Below, piece by piece: positions 29,036 through 37,333 of a stretch of 64,000 bases of DNA; the stretch's first letter is position 1; each line of letters starts with the position of its first letter. Source of the stretch: Wukongibacter sp050859025 (GTDB lineage: Bacteria > Bacillota > Clostridia > Peptostreptococcales > Caminicellaceae); NCBI RefSeq assembly GCF_050859025.1, contig NZ_CP138200.1, positions 5,208,001 through 5,272,000 of the forward strand. Reading direction: 5' to 3'. The notes beneath the pieces were generated by a model. The model ran no database searches. It was given only the letters and a program-made list of their open reading frames with translations, and was not told where the DNA came from. Made by a program: the position numbers and the translations under genes.

Positions 29036-30388
29036 TTATATCAAAGAACGAATAAATACAATAGTAATAGCAACTGGACCAACATACTTAATTAGTATTA
29101 CCCATAATGAAGCCAAACTAAATGTAAGCTTTCCACCGTTAGTAGCTTCCTTTATGGCATTATCTGTACCCCAAACCCATCCAACAAATATACAAAGAAG
29201 AAGTCCACCTAAAGGTAGTAGGTAATTTGCTGATATGAAGTCTAAACTATCAAAGAAGTTTAATCCTGCAACAAACTTGATGTGTCCCCATGGTCCATAT
29301 GATAATGAAGCTATTGAACCAATTACAAATATAATTAAACCAAGCAACGTAACAGCTGCCTTACGATTCATTTTCCACTCATCAACTACGTATGAAACAC
29401 ATACCTCCAATAGTGATATTGAAGATGATAATGCTGCGAATAAAACTAATAAGAAGAAAATGAATGAGAAGAAGTTTCCAAATGGTAATTGTGCAAATAT
29501 AGCTGGGAAGGCTTTAAATATGATTCCCATTCCAGCATTTGGATCTAAATTGTATGCAAATACTGCTGGCAACACTGCAAGTCCTGCAAGTAGAGCTACT
29601 CCAGTATCTATTAATGGAATAATTGTAGCACTTTGAGGTATATTTGTATCCTCACCTAAATAACTACCATAGGTAATCATACATCCCATACCTAAGCTTA
29701 GTGAGAAGAATACCTGTCCTAAGGCATCAAGTACTACTCCTATAGAAAGCTTTGAAAAGTCAGGTACTAGAAGATATTTTATACCTTCAACTCCTCCAGG
29801 TAATGTCATAGAACGTAATGCTATAAGAATAATCATTATAAATAATCCAGGCATAAGTATCTTACTTGATTTCTCAATACCTCCACCTATACCACCGATA
29901 ACAATTATCATAGTAGCTAACATAAATATACCATGATAAACTATAGGTTCAACGGTTCCAGTAACTAGGCTTCCAAACATCTGATTTATTACTTCTGCAT
30001 CGGAAGTTTTTAATGCTCCAGTCAATGATTTTAATAAATAGTTTATAACCCATCCACCGATAACACTATAGTATGACAGAATCATAAAACCGGCTAAAAC
30101 TCCTAGTCCACCGACCCATGCCCAATTTTTACGAATTTTTCTATAGGCACCGATAGCATTTAGTTTTGTGTGTCTTCCTAATACAATTTCAGCTAACATC
30201 AAAGTAAAACCAACAAGAAATAGAATAATAAAATATACTAGTACAAATGCTCCTCCACCATTTTTACCTGCAACTGCGGGGAATTTTACAAGGTTACCAA
30301 GTCCTACAGCAGAACCTGATGCGGCTAGTATAAATCCTAACTTTGATCCCCATTGCTCTCTTTCATTATTTTGATTTAGATTTGCCAT
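29036..30388 (-). CDS. Sodium-dependent NSS-family amino-acid transporter, paralogue
   Basis: This 450-residue transporter of the same family as 25125-26495 has the helix-1 signature LAASGSAVGLGNLVKFP and about twelve hydrophobic segments. It shares blocks such as ALGQVFFSLSLGMGCMITYGSYLG and the ending GGLLLCIFVGWVWG with that gene. Expected function is sodium-coupled amino-acid import at the cytoplasmic membrane. ATG is preceded by AGAGGAGGAAAACA. It is a single-gene unit with its own terminator. Upstream, a second strong ribosome site (AAGGAGGTG) precedes a two-codon ATG-AAT-TAA, possibly a vestigial leader. The substrate is unknown. Confidence 0.93.
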   Translation of the reverse strand: MANLNQNNEREQWGSKLGFILAASGSAVGLGNLVKFPAVAGKNGGGAFVLVYFIILFLVGFTLMLAEIVLGRHTKLNAIGAYRKIRKNWAWVGGLGVLAGFMILSYYSVIGGWVINYLLKSLTGALKTSDAEVINQMFGSLVTGTVEPIVYHGIFMLATMIIVIGGIGGGIEKSSKILMPGLFIMIILIALRSMTLPGGVEGIKYLLVPDFSKLSIGVVLDALGQVFFSLSLGMGCMITYGSYLGEDTNIPQSATIIPLIDTGVALLAGLAVLPAVFAYNLDPNAGMGIIFKAFPAIFAQLPFGNFFSFIFFLLVLFAALSSSISLLEVCVSYVVDEWKMNRKAAVTLLGLIIFVIGSIASLSYGPWGHIKFVAGLNFFDSLDFISANYLLPLGGLLLCIFVGWVWGTDNAIKEATNGGKLTFSLASLWVILIKYVGPVAITIVFIRSLI

Positions 30389-30805
30389 TGTTTTCCTCCT
30401 CTATTATTAATTTCGAAACTCTTTCAGTTTAATTCATCACCTCCTTAAATAGAGTTAAACAAAACATTTTTATTGATTGTAAATACATAGATATTATTTT
30501 TCCTTATCAAATATTTATACATAGTTATTTTATTAACGGATTTTAAAATATATTTTGAATTGTTTGACAATTTCTTTTTTGCATAGTTCAATTATATTAC
30601 AAGAAATTAATATTTTCAACAAATTTTATAAAGTTTAAATTTTTTTAATATTTAAATTTTTTTAATTTTTTTTATTTTCAAATTATTCCCAAAAATGATT
30701 TTGCTACTCTTAATTATTTCTTTTATATAATTTCATCAAATAACTTTGTTTATAAATTTCTTCACTTGGACAAAATAAAAGCAAATATTTAAAGGAGTTG
30801 TTTTA
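30389..30805. other. Divergent AT-rich promoter region
   Basis: About 420 bp, extremely AT-rich, between the minus-strand transporter and plus-strand sspH, so it holds divergent promoters. I cannot place the promoter elements reliably. Confidence 0.5.
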
Positions 30806-30985
30806 ATGGACATTAATAGAGTAAGACAAATCTTAAGTTCAGAAGATAAAGTAACCGTTACTTATAACGGGAAATCCATTTGGATAAATAGCGTTAATCC
30901 AATTAACGGACAAGCTTTCGTAAAGACTCTAGATGGTACAAATGAACATTATAAGGTTTCCATATCGGATTTAACAGAACAATAA
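30806..30985 (+). CDS. sspH: Small acid-soluble spore protein, H type
   Basis: A 59-codon gene with a good AAAGGAG ribosome site before ATG 30806. The protein starts MDINRVRQIL and contains VTYNGKSIWINSVN, matching the SspH family layout (MDxxRAxxI, then V-x-Y-x-G-x-x-V/I-W-I), and has the family length of about 60. H-type proteins are minor coat/core proteins made in the forespore. In Bacillus they are under forespore sigma factors, but I could not identify such a promoter here. It stands alone on the plus strand and is followed by a terminator. It is the clearest evidence in the window that the organism sporulates. Confidence 0.88.
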   Translation: MDINRVRQILSSEDKVTVTYNGKSIWINSVNPINGQAFVKTLDGTNEHYKVSISDLTEQ

Positions 30986-31028
30986 AGTCTACGACCACGT
31001 CTTGGTGATATTTCTTTCATAAAAAAAC

Positions 31029-31062
31029 AACCCCGATTCGATATTTAATAGAATCGGGGTTT
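31029..31062. terminator. Bidirectional terminator between sspH and ndk
   Basis: AACCCCGATTC pairs perfectly with GAATCGGGGTT, with A-run left and T-rich sequence right. It serves the convergent sspH (plus) and ndk (minus) genes. Confidence 0.9.
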
Positions 31063-31072
31063 AAACTTTAGC

Positions 31073-31474
31073 TTAATCTTCAAACCATATTCTTATTTCT
31101 CTTTCAGCTGATTCAAGGTCTGATGAGCCATGTACCGTATTATGTCTTATGCTTTTTGCATATAAGTTCCTAATTGTTCCTTCTTCGGCCTTTACAGGGT
31201 CAGTAGCTCCATTTATTTTTCTCACCCTTGAAATAGCCTCATCGCCCTTTATAATCATTGCTACTAGGATCTTATCACTTAAAGAATCAATCAATTCTTC
31301 AAAAAAAGGTTTTTCCCTGTGTTCATCATAATGATTTTCTAAGATTCTTCTTGTTGGAGATATCATTTTGAGATTTTCAATATATAATCCATTTTCCTCA
31401 TATATATCAATTATTTTACCTATAATATTACGCTTTACGGCGTCGGGCTTTATTAGCACTAATGTTCTTTCCAT
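31073..31474 (-). CDS. ndk: Nucleoside-diphosphate kinase
   Basis: This 133-residue cytoplasmic enzyme transfers the gamma-phosphate of ATP to nucleoside diphosphates through a phosphohistidine. It starts ERTLVLIKPDAVKR (family N-terminus) and contains the active-site segment NTVHGSSDLESAEREI, where His is the phosphorylated residue. In the usual HGSDS the order of the last residues is slightly varied (HGSSD). The length is normal for the short bacterial form. ATG is preceded by GAGGAGG. Convergent to sspH, with a shared terminator. Confidence 0.95.
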   Translation of the reverse strand: MERTLVLIKPDAVKRNIIGKIIDIYEENGLYIENLKMISPTRRILENHYDEHREKPFFEELIDSLSDKILVAMIIKGDEAISRVRKINGATDPVKAEEGTIRNLYAKSIRHNTVHGSSDLESAEREIRIWFED

Positions 31475-31510
31475 ATAATCCCTCCTCTATAAAACCGAAA
31501 TTTATAAAGA

Positions 31511-32080
31511 CTATTTTATTAATATATCTATTATGGTGTCATTATTAGCTCCTTTGGGAATCATAAATATACCGTATCGAAGCTTTCTGTCTACTTTCCT
31601 ACCATACACTAATTTTCTAAATTGTTCCTTGTCTTCTATTATTTTTTCCTCAAATAGATTATTTATTACTTTTTCACTGGATTCTCCTTCTTTAATAATA
31701 AATTTAATATATTCCTCTGACTGGGAATTACTTGAATCAGTGTTTTCTTCTATCTTGTCCCTTTCTTTTTGTTTATCTTCTACTACCTTTTCGGTAGAAG
31801 CTTCTTTTACATCCTCTCCTACCTCTGTATTATTGTCTTGTACATTTTCATTTTTCATTTCTAGATTTTTTTGTATTTGCTCATTAAACTTATTATTCAT
31901 TTCAAATATTTCATCCAATTCATACATGCCAAGTACTCTAGCCTTTTCTCTTATCTCGTCTTCAGTGTATTCAATATACTTCACATTAGGACTTAAAAAA
32001 AACATAGTACCTCCCAATGCTAAACCAATACCAATACCAAGCAATAAATAATAGATATGTATCCTGTTATTTTTTTTCAT
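31511..32080 (-). CDS. Membrane-anchored protein with YceG/MltG-like C-terminus
   Basis: This 189-residue protein has an N-terminal membrane helix (about residues 9-28), a short conserved-looking segment (YTEDEIREKARVLGM) and a highly charged, low-complexity linker (about 65-125). The last ~65 residues (IKFIIKEGESSEKVINNLFEEKIIEDKEQF...) resemble the LysM-like substrate-binding subdomain of endolytic transglycosylase MltG. The catalytic transglycosylase part is absent, so it is not a full MltG. A role near the cell wall is an inference. ATG has AGGAG upstream. It lies 36 bp upstream of ndk on the same strand, so possibly co-transcribed. Confidence 0.7.
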   Translation of the reverse strand: MKKNNRIHIYYLLLGIGIGLALGGTMFFLSPNVKYIEYTEDEIREKARVLGMYELDEIFEMNNKFNEQIQKNLEMKNENVQDNNTEVGEDVKEASTEKVVEDKQKERDKIEENTDSSNSQSEEYIKFIIKEGESSEKVINNLFEEKIIEDKEQFRKLVYGRKVDRKLRYGIFMIPKGANNDTIIDILIK

Positions 32081-32313
32081 AAGCTACTCCTTTTTATGTA
32101 GTCTGATTATTGTGTATAATATATTTAAATTTTTATCTCTCACTTAATAATTGTACCAACATATGAAAAAAAAATAAACCCAGATTATTTATATAGGGTT
32201 TAAAAATATGTAAGTATTTTTGATTTCTAAGATATTTATCAAACTCTAAGACTTACTAGGAAAGTACATGAAAAATTTGTTAAATACTAAAAAAAGGTTC
32301 AGTAGATCTTCAA

Positions 32314-32341
32314 AGTTAAAGCCACATCTATGGCTTTAACT
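32314..32341. terminator. Hairpin, likely terminator of the 2H phosphoesterase gene
   Basis: AGTTAAAGCCA pairs perfectly with TGGCTTTAACT around a 6-base loop, 20 bp past the stop on the minus strand. The T-run is weak. Confidence 0.55.
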
Positions 32342-32360
32342 ATTTTTCAATATTCCCTTA

Positions 32361-32876
32361 TTAAATATCTATTTCCGATTCAATAATCGACTCTTGATTT
32401 TTTCCAATTATCTCTACAGTTATCCTCTTTACTACGGTCTTAAAAACTTTATTAAAGCTCTCAGTACTTTTTAAGGCCTTTTCAAACTCTTCGTTGTCAT
32501 GGATTTTTCCAACTGTCAAGTGGGGCTTAAACTTCGTATTTCTTAGAAACTCTGGTTTAAATTCCTCTAACATACCTGTATAAAGCCTATTGTGAAGCTC
32601 TGTCAATTCCTCATTTCCCTTTATAACATTTAAGAACAAATAATTATTACTTTCCCCGGATATCCCTTTAAGCTCTACTTCAAAAGGCTTTATTCCTTTA
32701 ATATTTTTTTCAATATGTTCTCTTATATTAGATGATTCTATATTGCTTTCAAATGGAAAAACTAGAGTTATATGTGGAGCAACATTATTTACTGCTGGAT
32801 CGTATTTTTCCCTTAGTTCATCGATCTTCTTTATGTTTTCAAATTCCGTAAATATTAGTATACATCTATTTAGCAT
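32361..32876 (-). CDS. 2H phosphoesterase (2'-5' RNA ligase/LigT superfamily)
   Basis: The protein of about 171 residues carries two HxT motifs spaced as in 2H phosphoesterases: APHITLVFPF in the N-half and FKPHLTVGK in the C-half. Each His-Thr pair contributes to the active site. The superfamily acts on 2',5'- or cyclic phosphodiester bonds in RNA or nucleotides. I chose the ATG at 32876, five codons inside the longest frame, because GGTGTGAGA precedes it and nothing precedes the upstream ATG. Cytoplasmic, single gene. The exact substrate is unknown. Confidence 0.78.
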   Translation of the reverse strand: MLNRCILIFTEFENIKKIDELREKYDPAVNNVAPHITLVFPFESNIESSNIREHIEKNIKGIKPFEVELKGISGESNNYLFLNVIKGNEELTELHNRLYTGMLEEFKPEFLRNTKFKPHLTVGKIHDNEEFEKALKSTESFNKVFKTVVKRITVEIIGKNQESIIESEIDI

Positions 32877-32991
32877 TTTTCTCACACCCATTGTTTTATT
32901 TTATTTATACCTGTTTCCTACTAAAAATAATTATCTAATTTTATAATATGTAAAATTTCTTACCTTTCTATGAATTATTCTCTAAAAAAAT

Positions 32992-33018
32992 AAACACCTA
33001 TTTATTGAATAGGCGTTT
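32992..33018. terminator. Terminator of the TetR/flavodoxin unit
   Basis: AAACACCTATT pairs with AATAGGCGTTT (one mismatch), followed by a T-run on the minus strand. It overlaps the end of the TetR-type gene. Confidence 0.75.
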
Positions 33019-33637
33019 ACTCCAATTTACTAAAAAGAAAATTTAATTCCTTTTTAATACTCTCGATTAATCCATTTGTATCGGTACTCTTTCTTCCTCT
33101 TAGGTGCATAAGTAGTTTTCCATGCATGGAATAACTAATCACATCGCTTAAGGTTTCAGAGTCTTTAGGCTTGAGATTTTTTATTTCAGCAAATTTTTGT
33201 ATCTCATTATATAATAAAACACCAACTCCAGGCTTATAGAGCCTTTCTAAAATCTGTTGAGGTGGTTTTCCTAAATCCTCAACAAAGATTAGCTGAAATT
33301 GATTAGGATTTTTTATAAAATACTCTGCATAGGAAATTGCCATTAACTCTATCCGCTCTCTCGCACCAATAACTTTTTTATGATTAATTGAACGTTCTAG
33401 TTCTTCCGTTATATATTTATAACAATCATCTAGATAGTCTAAAATACAATAATAAAGCAATGTATTTAAATCTTTAAAATAATTATAGATTGTAGCATAT
33501 GAGTATCCTGCTAGATCTCCTACCTTTCTAACAGATAGACTTTGTAATCCATCTTTCTCAACAATTTCTTTAGCTGCATCTATAAAATAATTCATAATTC
33601 GTTTTTTTTGTATCTCTTTTTTATTCAACCTTACCAT
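33017..33637 (-). CDS. TetR-family transcriptional regulator
   Basis: This 206-residue protein has an N-terminal TetR DNA-binding domain: a helix starting IMNYFIDAAKEIVEKDG, then the helix-turn-helix LSVRKVGDLAGYSYATIYNYFKDLNTLLYY with the family YNYF signature. The rest is a helical ligand domain without a recognisable specificity. It overlaps the flavodoxin gene by 17 bp, which suggests translational coupling. It is the last gene of a three-gene unit with a membrane protein, so it probably represses this unit in response to a small molecule (inference). Confidence 0.88.
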   Translation of the reverse strand: MVRLNKKEIQKKRIMNYFIDAAKEIVEKDGLQSLSVRKVGDLAGYSYATIYNYFKDLNTLLYYCILDYLDDCYKYITEELERSINHKKVIGARERIELMAISYAEYFIKNPNQFQLIFVEDLGKPPQQILERLYKPGVGVLLYNEIQKFAEIKNLKPKDSETLSDVISYSMHGKLLMHLRGRKSTDTNGLIESIKKELNFLFSKLE

Positions 33638-34115
33638 CCAATCTATTTATATTATTAATAAATCCCTCAATCTTTTCTGTTTTTATATCTGAATAGCTTC
33701 TAGTAGTCTTTGCAACAACCTTTAAAATTATTTTATCTAGAATCCCCATATCGTCTAGGTTAATCTCATGACCAAAATGTTCTTTAACTAAAGCCTTTTT
33801 CATAATCCAATCCGGATAGTTAGTTTTTATATATCCTAATGCCTTTTTACCTTCATCTTTACAACAAACAAATAGTCCTATTTTTTTAGTCTGTAACGCT
33901 TCCTTATTACTTTCTATAAACTTAACTACTTCCTTCTGGGCTCTCCCAGCATATATGGAGCATCCAATAATGACAACATCATACTCCTTTAGATTGGGCG
34001 AAGAGCTGGACTTTAGATTTATCATATTTACATCATGGCTTAAGCCTTTTTTTACAAGCTCTCCACACCTTTGGGTAGTTCCATATTTTGAACTAAACGC
34101 AATTAAAGTTTTCAT
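33621..34115 (-). CDS. Flavodoxin-domain protein
   Basis: A protein of about 164 residues with a flavodoxin fold: the phosphate-binding loop FSSKYGTTQRCGELVKKG at the N-terminus, the VVIIGCSIYAGR strand-loop, and GLFVCCKDEGKKAL. It resembles stand-alone FMN proteins of the HemG/flavodoxin_5 type. It probably carries electrons or reduces a small substrate in the cytoplasm. The ATG at 34115 is preferred to an upstream GTG because GGAGG sits six bases before it. It is the middle gene of the unit membrane protein-flavodoxin-TetR. Confidence 0.8.
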   Translation of the reverse strand: MKTLIAFSSKYGTTQRCGELVKKGLSHDVNMINLKSSSSPNLKEYDVVIIGCSIYAGRAQKEVVKFIESNKEALQTKKIGLFVCCKDEGKKALGYIKTNYPDWIMKKALVKEHFGHEINLDDMGILDKIILKVVAKTTRSYSDIKTEKIEGFINNINRLDGKVE

Positions 34116-34129
34116 AAGCACCCTCCTAT

Positions 34130-35002
34130 CTATAGTTTTTTCTCATGAACACTTATTAATAATACTATACTTAAAAATACTGATATCATTAATATTGTTG
34201 GAAATACTATTATTTCACCCATACTAATCTCCACTCCTGCCTTAATCTGTGCTAATGTCATGGCTGAAACAGCCGCCGATAATGTAACACTCTTAATTAG
34301 AAAGACAGACGTAAGTAAATATCCCCATGACCTTTCTTTTAGTAATAGCACTGCCGAAAGTATGGCAATTGGCACAATTACGCCAATATCCAAGGCTTGA
34401 ATAACTAGAGTTGAATATGATTCTAACGCTGTAGGTACGTCATTATCAATGAAGGATGGAATAATACGATCAAGCCACATAAGCAGAATAATAATTCCTA
34501 TTAAAGTTGAAAATCCGGCAATAATTTTCTTAGGTAATTTTTTTGAGAATCTAATGGATAGACTATTTATATCAATTGTCTGAATAGTAAAAATAAAAGA
34601 AAATAGACTGAGTGAAAACAGTATTACATAGACGATAAAAAGCTTGTTATATGCAGCTAGAAATGCATATGATATATAGGTATAAAGAAAATAACCAAGG
34701 GTTCCCGAAAGCAAAAGTTTGCCCCTTAACTTATTATTTTTAAATAGTACTAATGCTATTATCATTAGCGGTACACCAATAGCCAGTGTTACTATATCCT
34801 GAGCAATTGCCTGCGTTGCCATAGAAACTGAGTCATATTTGTATAAGCCACTACCCCTAATATCTACAACCTCACCCCTTAAGGTAGTAAATTCAAACTC
34901 TTGTCCCTCTGTCTTTAAAAAAATCCCTACAGTAGATGATAGTATAGCTAGAAAAATAATGATAACTGTAAAAGTAATTATTATCCTCTTTAATCTCATC
35001 AT
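34130..35002 (-). CDS. Multi-pass membrane protein of unknown function
   Basis: About 290 residues, with one N-terminal helix (about 5-25), an extracytoplasmic segment of about 50 residues containing RGEVVDIRGSGLYKYDSVS, then about seven hydrophobic helices. I recognise no catalytic motif or named family. The ATG at 35002 has GGGAG upstream and is preferred over the GTG three codons before. It is the first gene of a unit with a flavodoxin and a TetR regulator 14 bp downstream, so it may be the regulated sensor or transporter of that unit, which is only a guess. Confidence 0.7.
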   Translation of the reverse strand: MMRLKRIIITFTVIIIFLAILSSTVGIFLKTEGQEFEFTTLRGEVVDIRGSGLYKYDSVSMATQAIAQDIVTLAIGVPLMIIALVLFKNNKLRGKLLLSGTLGYFLYTYISYAFLAAYNKLFIVYVILFSLSLFSFIFTIQTIDINSLSIRFSKKLPKKIIAGFSTLIGIIILLMWLDRIIPSFIDNDVPTALESYSTLVIQALDIGVIVPIAILSAVLLLKERSWGYLLTSVFLIKSVTLSAAVSAMTLAQIKAGVEISMGEIIVFPTILMISVFLSIVLLISVHEKKL

Positions 35003-35294
35003 CTTTATCACTCCCTAAGGATAAATCCATCCACTAATAATATTACTTTAAAGCATAGTACTCATTTTATCTCGCACTTTTTTAACGCTGTTAATTCTAT
35101 TAACAATGTCAATTATATCATTTTGCTACTCTGCTTTCAATAATTACCATAAATTTTCCATGAAAAAGAGACTTTATCATATCTTCTTTTGCGATATATA
35201 TTTCTCTATGACATACCACCAGAGTCTCAACCCGTTTTCTATTTCTTTCTGCGGCTGCCGCTATAATCCTATAATGCAACCTACCAAAAATCAA
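35003..35294. other. Intergenic region, no gene seen
   Basis: This is the upstream region of the membrane protein/flavodoxin/TetR unit (minus strand). A plus-strand frame here lacks a ribosome site and family resemblance, so I do not call it. Confidence 0.4.
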
Positions 35295-35322
35295 CAAAAT
35301 CTAACCAATTTGTTAGATTTTG
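35295..35322. terminator. Terminator of the peptide-catabolism operon
   Basis: CAAAATCTAAC pairs perfectly with GTTAGATTTTG around six bases, with a T-rich minus-strand continuation, 34 bp past the aroM-like stop. Confidence 0.65.
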
Positions 35323-35355
35323 TCTGAGGGGTTTATAATGCTTTATATATTTTAC

Positions 35356-36024
35356 TTAAATATAGAGTATTTCGTTTATTATTCGAGCCAAGAGCGTTCT
35401 TGGTAAAATAACTTTTTTACCTGTTTTTTCTATAATCTTAGATTTAATTTCCTGTGTATATCCCATACAATCAAGTACTATATGCTCTATAGAATCATCC
35501 TTAAAAACTATATTATCAATGGGACAATTTGAGGTATAGGGTGAATATGCAAATATCTCTACATCAATCTCTACGGATTTCCACCATAATTCTATATCTT
35601 CCTTTTGGGATATATCAGGGATTACTACTCCAATCTTTTTACCATCACGTAATACATCTATCACTGATTTAACTATAGGCTTCGGCATGATTAAAGTCTT
35701 TTTACTGTAAAGCTTAGGAAACTTTCCTGTACACAATAATAGAATCATATCAACTTCTTTTTCCAATTCATAAATAACTGTCTGTAATTCTTTGATTATT
35801 TTACCTTCATCAAGGATCACTTGATTACCATCTCGCATTCGAGACACTAATCGGGCTTCTCCTTCTATCGGTCTAAAGTATTCATTAACTTCTTTTAATG
35901 TAAATGAGTCTAAAACACCTCGTTCAATAACCTCTATATCTTTTCTCAAAATATTTAACATATCTCCAGTTAAATCAACTCTTGGAGATTGTCCTATAGT
36001 TATTATTCCTAATTTAGCATTCAA
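35356..36024 (-). CDS. AroM-family protein
   Basis: This 222-residue protein matches the AroM family: KLGIITIGQSPRVDLTGDM at the N-terminus, the central MILLLCTGKFP strand, and HIVLDCMGYTQE near the C-terminus with its conserved cysteine. In E. coli the gene was named for control by TyrR/AroL context, but no reaction is established. The aspartate/glutamate racemase-like layout with two cysteines in similar loops is suggestive only. The start is TTG (36024) with AAGGAGAG upstream at an unusually long spacing. It is the last gene of the PucR/DUF1177/oligopeptide-transport locus, where AroM proteins are often found. Confidence 0.85.
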   Translation of the reverse strand: MNAKLGIITIGQSPRVDLTGDMLNILRKDIEVIERGVLDSFTLKEVNEYFRPIEGEARLVSRMRDGNQVILDEGKIIKELQTVIYELEKEVDMILLLCTGKFPKLYSKKTLIMPKPIVKSVIDVLRDGKKIGVVIPDISQKEDIELWWKSVEIDVEIFAYSPYTSNCPIDNIVFKDDSIEHIVLDCMGYTQEIKSKIIEKTGKKVILPRTLLARIINEILYI

Positions 36025-36178
36025 AATATTAGACTACTCTCCTTCTTATGAACCTATTATAAAGGTGCAAGCTAGATACTCTTTCTAATAATTTCATAGG
36101 TATAGATTCACCATATATTTTATTAAAATGTAGATTTATAAGTGCATTCTATATATTAAAAAGTTTTACACAACTTTT

Positions 36179-37333
36179 CTATTCATCGTCTCTTTTTAAT
36201 GAGTTGTTCTTATATACAATCTTTCCATCAATAATTGTATATATCACCTTACTTAAACTATAGGTGGGATTACCATCAAATATGGCAATATCTGCGACCT
36301 TGCCCTTTTCAATACTTCCTCTACTGTCATCAAGCCCTAAGATCTTCATAGGCTCTAGAGTAACCGATTGTATTGAAGCAGCTTCGCTAAGCCCATATTT
36401 ACATGTTAAACACATAGACATATGCAGTAAATCTATTGCCGTATTGGGGTGATGTGTGCTAATAGCAAAGGGAATATTATTATCCTTTAATACCATAGCC
36501 GTATCATTTCTTCTGTCTTTAAGCTCTATAAAGGATTGCTCCTTAAGGCAGCTTCCTAATATAACAGGTATTTCACTGTTTTTAAGAATATTAACCGTCT
36601 TATAACTGTCTGCACCACCATTTATTATAATTCTAATATTAAATTCTTCTTTTAAAGCAATGGCTATTTCTATATCTTGTTTCTTCTCTGCATAAATCTT
36701 TAGAGGTATTTCTTTCTTTAATACCTTTGCAAGTGATTCTAGGCATGGATCAAAATTAATATAATCTATTTTTCCTTGTTCCTTTTTAGCCATGTAAATC
36801 TTAGTATTCATTAGATTTCTTCTTATAATATCTACTATTCCCATTCGTGATAAAGGTGTAAATTTACTTCCAAAGGGCTTTTTAGGTTTCTCCCCTAGGG
36901 TTACACTAATATCAGCATCTTGCTTTATGATGCCACTAAAATCTACGGCATTGGTTTTGACAAGGGAACTCACAGCTCCAATAACGCTTAGATTTCCAGA
37001 TGTTATAACTGCTGATGTGACTCCATTGGTTAATGCATCATTAAAATATCTGTCTTCAAAATTTATACCGTCAACAGAATGCATATCACTTATACATTCT
37101 TTGGACCTTTCATCAAGATCATTGCCTTCTGTTTTTACACCTGCTTCAATCAATCCTATTGAGCTAGACATATCAACTAATCCAGGGATTATAAAGCAGC
37201 CATCTAAATCTAATACATTTTCATAACTTCCATGTATATGACCTATATCCCTTATAATATTTCCATCCAGTAAAACATCACTTTCTTCAAATCCATCCTC
37301 AGTAAATACCTTACCGTTCTTTAATAATATCAC
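36179..37333 (-). CDS. Amidohydrolase paralogue lacking all metal ligands
   Basis: This 384-residue protein is collinear with the amidohydrolase encoded just upstream (37334-38464) and ends with the same KGKVADIAIFDGNP beta-sandwich signature. The catalytic positions are lost. The HxH of the partner (DAHSHIG) is DMSSSIG here (S56, S58), HAHR is YAEK, DHCTD is NGGAD, and SDHP is THHP. It should therefore be a non-hydrolytic pseudoenzyme, perhaps a partner subunit or binding protein, which is an inference. The GTG start follows directly on the TAA of the previous gene, with AGGAGG inside its last codons, so the two are translationally coupled. Confidence 0.85.
   Translation of the reverse strand: MILLKNGKVFTEDGFEESDVLLDGNIIRDIGHIHGSYENVLDLDGCFIIPGLVDMSSSIGLIEAGVKTEGNDLDERSKECISDMHSVDGINFEDRYFNDALTNGVTSAVITSGNLSVIGAVSSLVKTNAVDFSGIIKQDADISVTLGEKPKKPFGSKFTPLSRMGIVDIIRRNLMNTKIYMAKKEQGKIDYINFDPCLESLAKVLKKEIPLKIYAEKKQDIEIAIALKEEFNIRIIINGGADSYKTVNILKNSEIPVILGSCLKEQSFIELKDRRNDTAMVLKDNNIPFAISTHHPNTAIDLLHMSMCLTCKYGLSEAASIQSVTLEPMKILGLDDSRGSIEKGKVADIAIFDGNPTYSLSKVIYTIIDGKIVYKNNSLKRDDE

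Noticed and set aside
35106..35327. 73-codon plus-strand frame between the membrane-protein unit and aroM
   Set aside because: No ribosome site, overlaps the operon terminator hairpin, and low-complexity composition.
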